Below are positions 59,127 to 64,000 of a stretch of DNA of 64,000 nt, one piece after another. The notes beneath the pieces were generated by a model that was not told the DNA's origin, did no database searches, and worked only from the letters and a program-made list of their open reading frames with translations. The first letter of the stretch is position 1, and every line of letters starts with the position of its first letter. Source of the stretch: CAVQCJ01 sp963711005 (GTDB lineage Bacteria; Actinomycetota; Actinomycetes; Prado026); contig CAVQCJ010000002.1 in NCBI GenBank assembly GCA_963711005.1, forward strand, positions 620,001-684,000, written 5' to 3'. A program made the position numbers and the translations under genes.

Positions 59127-60476
59127 TCAGCCTTCGGAACGGACGGCCTCGGCGAGCCGCTCGGCGACGGTGCGGGCCTGCTCGGCCGTGGGTGCCTCCA
59201 CCATCACCCGCACCAGCGGCTCGGTGCCGCTGGGGCGCAGCAGGACCCGCCCCGCCCCGCCGAGCTCGGCCTCGGCGGCTGCGACCGCAGCCGCGACCAT
59301 GCTGCTCGCCGCGACCCTGGCCTTGTCCACGCCCGGCACGTTGACGAGGACCTGCGGCAGGCGCTGCATGACCGCGGCGAGCTCGCCCAACGGCTTGCCG
59401 GTCTCGGCCACCCGCGCCAGCAGGTGCAGCGCGGTCAGCGCGCCGTCCCCGGTGGTGGCGTGCTCGAGCATCACGACGTGACCGGACTGCTCCCCGCCCA
59501 GCGGCAGCCCGCGCTCTTTCATCGCCTCGAGCACGTACCGGTCGCCGACCGCGGTCTGCACGACGTGCACCCCTTCGCGTTCCATCGCCAATGCGAACCC
59601 GAGGTTGGACATCACGGTCGACACCACGGTCGAGTCGGTGAGCCGGCCGTGGTCGAGCATCGCCAGCGCCAGCACCGCGAGGATCTGGTCGCCGTCGACC
59701 AGCTCGCCGGTGGCGTCGACGGCGAGACAGCGGTCGGCGTCGCCGTCGTGGGCGATCCCGGCGTCGGCCCGGTTCGCGACCACGGCGGCCCGCAGCGAGT
59801 CCAGGTGGGTGGAGCCGCAGCCGTCGTTGATGTTCGTCCCGTCCGGCTCGGCGTGGATCGCCACGACGTCGGCGCCGGCCCGCCGCAACGCCTCCGGCGC
59901 TGTCGACGAGGCGGCGCCGTTCGCGCAGTCGACGACCACGCGCAACCCGTCGAGCCGGTGCGGGAGGCTCTCGAGCAGGTGCGTCAGGTACCGCTCGCGG
60001 CCGTCGTCGAGCCGGTGGATGCGACCGACGTCGGCTCCGGTCGGCCGCTGCCAGGGCTCCTCCATGCGCGCCTCGACGGCGTCCTCGACCGGGTCGTCGA
60101 GCTTGACCCCGCCGCGGGCGAAGAACTTGATCCCGTTGTCCGGCATGGGGTTGTGCGACGCGGAGAGCATCACGCCGAGGTCGGCGCCCAGGTCGCCGAC
60201 GAGGAACGCGATCGCCGGCGTCGGGAGCACGCCCGCGTCGAGCACGTCGACACCGGCACTGGTGAGCCCGGCGACCACGGCCGCGCCGAGGAACTCCCCC
60301 GACGCCCGGCCGTCCCGTCCCACGACGGCGATCGGCCGATGCCCGGCGAACTCGCCGGCATCCGCCAGGACGTGCGCAGCGGCGACCGACAGGTCGAGGG
60401 CGAGCTCTGCGGTCAGGTCGCGGTTCGCGAGCCCGCGGACCCCGTCGGTGCCGAAGAGGCGACCAGGATCTGGCAC
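59127..60476 (-). CDS. glmM: Phosphoglucosamine mutase
   Basis: The GTG at 60476 (VPDPGRLFGTDGVRGLANRD) gives 449 aa. The phosphoserine loop is VMLSASHNPMPDNGIKFFA (Ser about 104), the metal loop DGDADRCLAVDATG, the sugar-binding GGEQSGHVVMLEHATTGDG and the C-terminal phosphate loop RPSGTEPLVRVMVE. It converts glucosamine-6-phosphate to glucosamine-1-phosphate in UDP-GlcNAc synthesis. It lies between rpsI and glmS in the usual actinobacterial order. Confidence 0.96.
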   Translation of the reverse strand: MPDPGRLFGTDGVRGLANRDLTAELALDLSVAAAHVLADAGEFAGHRPIAVVGRDGRASGEFLGAAVVAGLTSAGVDVLDAGVLPTPAIAFLVGDLGADLGVMLSASHNPMPDNGIKFFARGGVKLDDPVEDAVEARMEEPWQRPTGADVGRIHRLDDGRERYLTHLLESLPHRLDGLRVVVDCANGAASSTAPEALRRAGADVVAIHAEPDGTNINDGCGSTHLDSLRAAVVANRADAGIAHDGDADRCLAVDATGELVDGDQILAVLALAMLDHGRLTDSTVVSTVMSNLGFALAMEREGVHVVQTAVGDRYVLEAMKERGLPLGGEQSGHVVMLEHATTGDGALTALHLLARVAETGKPLGELAAVMQRLPQVLVNVPGVDKARVAASSMVAAAVAAAEAELGGAGRVLLRPSGTEPLVRVMVEAPTAEQARTVAERLAEAVRSEG

Positions 60477-60487
60477 AGCGCGGCTGC

Positions 60488-61045
60488 CTACCGCTTGCTG
60501 TACTGGGGTGCCTTGCGAGCCTTCTTCAGGCCGTACTTCTTGCGCTCGGTGACGCGCGCGTCACGGGTCAGGAAGCCCGCCTTCTTCAGCGTGGGCCGGT
60601 TGGCCTCCACGTCGATCTCGTTCAGGGCGCGGGCGATGCCCAGGCGCAGGGCGCCGGCCTGACCGCTGACGCCGCCGCCGCCGATGCGCGCGATCACGTC
60701 GTAGCGGCCCTCGAGGTCGAGAACCTTGAACGGGTCGTTGACCAGCTGCTGGTGGACCTTGTTGGGGAAGTACACGTCCAGCGCGCGGCCGTTGATGGTC
60801 CACTGGCCGGTGCCCGGCACCAGCCGGACGCGGGCGATGGCCTCCTTGCGGCGGCCGAGCGCGGCGGCCGGGCGGGTCACGACCTCGCGACGCGGCGCGA
60901 CCTGGACCGTGCTGGTCGTGTAGTCCGACGGCGCCTCGACGCCCTCGGCGTCGTCAGCCGGCTCGGCGTCGGCCGGAAGGGCGTCGGGCAGGTCCGGCTC
61001 GGCCTGCTCGATGTCGGTGTCGATCGTGGTCTCGCTCACGGCCAC
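60488..61045 (-). CDS. rpsI: 30S ribosomal protein S9
   Basis: The GTG at 61045 follows AGAGGAACC; a second GTG two codons on is possible. The 185-aa product has an acidic N-terminal extension of about 55 residues (TDIEQAEPDLPDALPADAEP) not found in E. coli but frequent in actinobacteria, then the S9 core (GRRKEAIARVRLVPG, GGGVSGQAGALRLGIARAL) and the tail KKYGLKKARKAPQYSKR that reaches the P-site tRNA. It is co-transcribed with rplM. Confidence 0.95.
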   Translation of the reverse strand: MAVSETTIDTDIEQAEPDLPDALPADAEPADDAEGVEAPSDYTTSTVQVAPRREVVTRPAAALGRRKEAIARVRLVPGTGQWTINGRALDVYFPNKVHQQLVNDPFKVLDLEGRYDVIARIGGGGVSGQAGALRLGIARALNEIDVEANRPTLKKAGFLTRDARVTERKKYGLKKARKAPQYSKR

Positions 61046-61081
61046 GGTTCCTCTCGTCGTGCTCTTCGGGGTTGCCGTGGC

Positions 61082-61525
61082 CTACTGGGCGACCTGGCTG
61101 ATCTGGAACGGGATGGGTTTCTGGGCGGCGTGCGGGTGCTCCGGCCCGGCGTACACCTTGAGCTTGGTGATCTGCTGCCGGCTCAGGCGGTTGTGCGGGA
61201 GCATCCCCTTGACGGCCTTCTCGACGGCGCGGCGAGGGTTCTTGGCCAGCAGCTCGGTGTACGAGGTGGCGCGCAGGCCGCCCGGGTGACCCGAGTGGCG
61301 GTACTCCTGCTTCTGCTCGGCCTTGGAGCCGGTGAGCGCGACCTTGCCCGCGTTCACCACCACCACGAAGTCGCCGGTGTCGATGTGCGGCGCGAAGGAC
61401 GGCTTGTGCTTGCCGCGCAGAAGGGTGGCCACGTGGGTGGCGAGCCGGCCGAGCACGACGTCGGAGGCGTCGATGACGTACCACTGGCGCTCGACGTCGC
61501 CAGGCTTCGGGGTGTACGTGCGCAC
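61082..61525 (-). CDS. rplM: 50S ribosomal protein L13
   Basis: The 147-aa protein matches L13 throughout: RTYTPKPGDVERQWYVIDA, VLGRLATHVATLLRGKHKPS, VVVNAGKVALTGSKAEQK, YRHSGHPGGL and AVKGMLPHNRLSRQQITKLK. It is the first gene of the L13-S9 operon, 36 bp before rpsI. Confidence 0.96.
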   Translation of the reverse strand: MRTYTPKPGDVERQWYVIDASDVVLGRLATHVATLLRGKHKPSFAPHIDTGDFVVVVNAGKVALTGSKAEQKQEYRHSGHPGGLRATSYTELLAKNPRRAVEKAVKGMLPHNRLSRQQITKLKVYAGPEHPHAAQKPIPFQISQVAQ

Positions 61526-61680
61526 GGTTGTCGGCCCTCTGGTCGCGGTGAGTTGTGGTTCGGTGGAGCGCGGGTGCGGGCCGGGCCGGGAGGCCTGGCC
61601 GGGCGCACAACGAAGGGTCAGGCTACCCGTCGGCCCTCGGGAGGGTCAAAACCCGCCCCCACCCCTGCCGTCCCACCCCC

Positions 61681-61742
61681 GTCGACCTTGAGCAACACAC
61701 CTGCGACACGCCGTCACAGCCGGTGATCTGTTCAAGATCAAC
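61681..61742. repeat. Imperfect inverted repeat upstream of the rplM-rpsI operon
   Basis: Arms 61681-61701 and 61722-61742 match at 15 of 21 positions (shared core CTTGAxCA...CACC) around a 20-base loop. It lies in the 228-bp spacer between the ABC-F stop and the rplM start. It may be the ABC-F terminator or a binding site; no clear rplM promoter is seen in the rest of the spacer. Confidence 0.5.
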
Positions 61743-61753
61743 GGGGTCGTGGG

Positions 61754-63361
61754 TCAGCGGGCGCGGTCGACGCGGCCCTCGTCCCAGACCGGCTCGGGCG
61801 CCTCGTAGACCCGGCCGTCGGCCCCGAAGACCAGGAACCGGTCGAAGGTCCGCGCGAACCAGCGGTCGTGGGTGACCGCCAGCACCGTGCCGTCGAAGCC
61901 GTCCAGCCCGTCCTGGAGCGCCTCCGCGCTGGCCAGGTCCAGGTTGTCGGTCGGCTCGTCCAGCAGCAGCAGCGTGGCCCCGTCCAGCTCCATCAGGAGA
62001 ATCTGGAACCGCGCCTGCTGGCCGCCCGAGAGCGTGTCGAAGGTCTGCTCGGCCTGCTCGTCCAGCTCGTACCGCCGCAGTGCCCCGATGGCCGGCCCGA
62101 TCTGCAGCGAGCGGTGCTCCCAGAGCACGTCGAGCAGTGTCTTGCCGGCCAGCTCGGCGTGCTCGTGGGTCTGGGCGAAGTGCCCGGGCTCCACCCTGGC
62201 GCCGAGCTTCCACCCGCCGTCGTGCGCGACCGGACCGCCGGCCAGCAGCCGCAGGAAGTGCGACTTGCCGGACCCGTTGCTGCCGAGCACCGCCACCCGC
62301 TCGCCGTAGAACACCTCCAGGTCGAACGGACGCATGAGCCCGGTGAGCTCGAGCCCGGTGCAGGTGACCGCGCGCACGCCGGTCCGCCCGCCCGACAGCC
62401 GCATCCGGACGTTCTGCGCCTTGGGCGGGGCCTGCGGCGGGCCCGCCTCCTCGTACTTGCGCAGCCGGGTCTGCATGGCGTGGTACTTGTTCGCCATGTC
62501 CGGGGAGATCGCGGCCTGCTGCTGCAGGGTGCGGACCAGCTCCTTGAGCCGGACGTGCTCCTCGTCCCACCGGCGCAGCATCTCCTCGAGCCGCTCGTGC
62601 CGCTGCCGGCGCGCCTCGTGGTAGGTCGCGAAGCCGCCGCCGTGGGTCCAGGCGGAGCCGCCCTCGAGAGTCACCACCCGGTCGGCCGTCCTGGCCAGCA
62701 GCTCGCGGTCGTGGCTGACGTACAGGACCGTCTTCGGGGTGGCGGTCAGCGCCTCCTCCAGCCAGCGCTTGCCCGGGACGTCGAGGTAGTTGTCCGGCTC
62801 GTCGAGCAGCAGCACCTCGTCCGGCCCGCGCAGCAGCGCCTCCAGCACGAGCCGCTTCTGCTCGCCGCCGGACAGCGTCCGCACCGCCCGCCACTGCGCC
62901 CGCTCCCAGGGCGTCCCCAGAGCCTGGGTGCAGCACACGTCCCAGACCACCTCGGCCGAGTAGCCGCCGGCGTCGCCCCAGTCGGACAGCGCCTGCGCGT
63001 ACGCCAGCTGGGCCGGTTCGTCGTCGCGTTCCATCATCGCCAGCTCGGCGGCCTCGACGTCGTGCGCGGCGGTGCGGATCCGCGGCTGGGCCACCGACAC
63101 GAGCAGGTCCCGGACGGACGAGGCGTCTCGGACCGAGCCGACGAACTGCCGCATCACGCCCAGCCCGCCGCTGCGGGTGACCGTGCCGGTCTGCGGGACG
63201 TCGTCCCCCGCGACCAGGCGCAGCAGGGTGGTCTTGCCGGCCCCGTTCGCCCCGACGAGCGCGACCTTCGCCCCGTCGCCGACCCGGAACGAGACCTCGT
63301 CCAGCAGAACGCGCCCGTCCGGCAGGACGTGCCCCAGGCGGCTGACGTCGACGTGACCCAC
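61754..63361 (-). CDS. ABC-F family ATPase
   Basis: The GTG at 63361 gives 535 aa with two ABC domains and no membrane helix. Domain 1: Walker A GANGAGKTTLLRL, signature LSGGEQKRLVLEALL, Walker B DEVLLLDEPDNYLD. Domain 2: GSNGSGKSHFLRL, LSGGQQARFQILLM, LLLLDEPTDNLD. A basic helical linker between them (about 245-320, RRQRHERLEEMLRRWDEEHV) is the P-site interaction motif. ABC-F proteins act on the ribosome in translation control or antibiotic protection; which applies here is unclear. Confidence 0.93.
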   Translation of the reverse strand: MGHVDVSRLGHVLPDGRVLLDEVSFRVGDGAKVALVGANGAGKTTLLRLVAGDDVPQTGTVTRSGGLGVMRQFVGSVRDASSVRDLLVSVAQPRIRTAAHDVEAAELAMMERDDEPAQLAYAQALSDWGDAGGYSAEVVWDVCCTQALGTPWERAQWRAVRTLSGGEQKRLVLEALLRGPDEVLLLDEPDNYLDVPGKRWLEEALTATPKTVLYVSHDRELLARTADRVVTLEGGSAWTHGGGFATYHEARRQRHERLEEMLRRWDEEHVRLKELVRTLQQQAAISPDMANKYHAMQTRLRKYEEAGPPQAPPKAQNVRMRLSGGRTGVRAVTCTGLELTGLMRPFDLEVFYGERVAVLGSNGSGKSHFLRLLAGGPVAHDGGWKLGARVEPGHFAQTHEHAELAGKTLLDVLWEHRSLQIGPAIGALRRYELDEQAEQTFDTLSGGQQARFQILLMELDGATLLLLDEPTDNLDLASAEALQDGLDGFDGTVLAVTHDRWFARTFDRFLVFGADGRVYEAPEPVWDEGRVDRAR

Positions 63362-63428
63362 GGGCCGACAGTTTGGTCGCCGGGTGCCCGTTCCCCCAAA
63401 CGGATTGCCGAGCGAGGAGCCCGCCGGC

Positions 63429-64000
63429 TCAGCCGTACACGACCCCGTCGAACGACGTCGAGACGTGAGTACCGGCCGTACCGGCCAGGACCGCGCCGAG
63501 GTCGCCGAGCGCCCCGATCGCCGCGACCCGCCCGGACTCCCGGGCGAACGCGCAGGCCGCCTCGACCTTCGGCCCCATCGACCCGGCCGGGAACGGCATG
63601 GCCGCCAGGGCGTCCGGGTGGGCCGAGCGGATCAGCTGCTGGCCCGGGGTGCCCCAGCCGACACAGACACCGGGCGCGTCGGTCACGATCACGAGCCGGT
63701 CGGCGCCGACGTCACGGGCCAGCACAGCGCTGGAGCGGTCCTTGTCGATGACCGCCTCGACCCCGACCAGGCGGCGGGTGCCCGGCTGGTACATCGTCGG
63801 GATGCCGCCCCCGCCCGTGCACACGACCACCGACCCGTGCTCCAGCAACCAGCGCACCGGGCGGATCTCGAAGATGCGCCTGGGCATGGGTGAGGGCACG
63901 ACGCGGCGCCACGACCCGCCGTCAGGCTTGACCACCCAGCCGTTCGCGGCCGCCTTCGCGTGCGCTTCCTGCTCGGTGTAGGCGGGCCCCACGAACTTGG
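63429..64000 (-). CDS. arcC: Carbamate kinase, partial (5' end beyond the window)
   Basis: The frame stays open to the window edge; about 190 C-terminal residues are visible. They start with KFVGPAYTEQEAHAKA and hold the amino-acid-kinase blocks WRRVVPSPMPRRIFEI, VVVCTGGGGIPTMY, GVEAVIDKDRSSAVLARDVG and FPAGSMGPKVEAACAFA near the end. Carbamate kinase makes ATP from carbamoyl phosphate, usually in arginine fermentation. No arcA or arcB is within the window. Confidence 0.92.
   Translation of the reverse strand, partial: KFVGPAYTEQEAHAKAAANGWVVKPDGGSWRRVVPSPMPRRIFEIRPVRWLLEHGSVVVCTGGGGIPTMYQPGTRRLVGVEAVIDKDRSSAVLARDVGADRLVIVTDAPGVCVGWGTPGQQLIRSAHPDALAAMPFPAGSMGPKVEAACAFARESGRVAAIGALGDLGAVLAGTAGTHVSTSFDGVVYG

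Overview
This is a very GC-rich window with frequent GTG starts and many 4-bp start/stop overlaps (GTGA, ATGA). It carries actinobacterial hallmarks: WhiB and BldM regulators, a CIRCE-controlled groES-groEL pair with a His-rich GroEL tail, a mycothiol-type maleylpyruvate isomerase-fold protein, GuaB plus GuaB3, and DUF2530, DUF3027 and DUF2510 proteins. The order rplM-rpsI-glmM-glmS...acpS...alr...tsaE/B-rimI-tsaD...groES-groEL...whiB...bldM...guaB/guaB3...glpD resembles the central chromosome of Streptomyces and relatives. The presence of bldM suggests a lineage of Actinomycetia near filamentous or sporulating groups; genus cannot be read from the window.

Layout. 1-11 kb is a mixed accessory stretch: a secreted double cupredoxin, a DUF4386-like membrane protein, a histidine kinase/response regulator pair next to a secreted protein with 15-bp coding repeats, methyltransferases, an MFS exporter translationally coupled to a MarR regulator, small conserved proteins and a decayed methyltransferase. 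11.4-20 kb holds a sacsin/Hsp90-like ATPase, a DUF3027 protein and a cold-shock protein in one minus-strand run, then a HAD-LarE fusion, an Asp/Glu racemase and a helicase-associated protein. 20-32 kb holds a redoxin, a methyltransferase, a flippase-like membrane operon with an unrecognised 428-aa partner, an XPB helicase, a secreted protein with cell-wall-binding repeats, and small hypotheticals. 32-42 kb carries glpD coupled to a DUF2252 gene, hemerythrin-guaB3, guaB, bldM, a TPR protein, a MerR-type regulator and whiB. 42-63 kb is the housekeeping core: chaperonins under two CIRCE-like sites, the t6A genes (tsaD, tsaB, tsaE) with rimI, a family 4 uracil-DNA glycosylase, alr, nnr, acpS, fhs, two DUF2510 paralogues, glmS, glmM, rpsI, rplM, an ABC-F protein and the 3' part of a carbamate kinase gene.

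The genes work together in recognisable blocks: amino-sugar and wall precursor supply (glmS, glmM, alr), tRNA t6A synthesis, purine synthesis (guaB, guaB3), one-carbon metabolism (fhs) and ribosomal proteins.

Two points stand out. First, 24 single-base indels (22 insertions, 2 deletions by my reading) break eight genes: one near 16.6 kb, 19 between 43.6 and 48.5 kb, and four between 57.3 and 58.3 kb. Several are normally essential (groEL, tsaD, tsaB, tsaE, glmS), and correcting the indels restores full-length proteins, so sequence error is the likely cause. Second, the two tandem DUF2510 paralogues share a preserved upstream element, TCAAGG-N15-GCCGATGT, resembling promoters of the WhiG/FliA sigma family. 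This makes them candidate members of a developmental or motility regulon.
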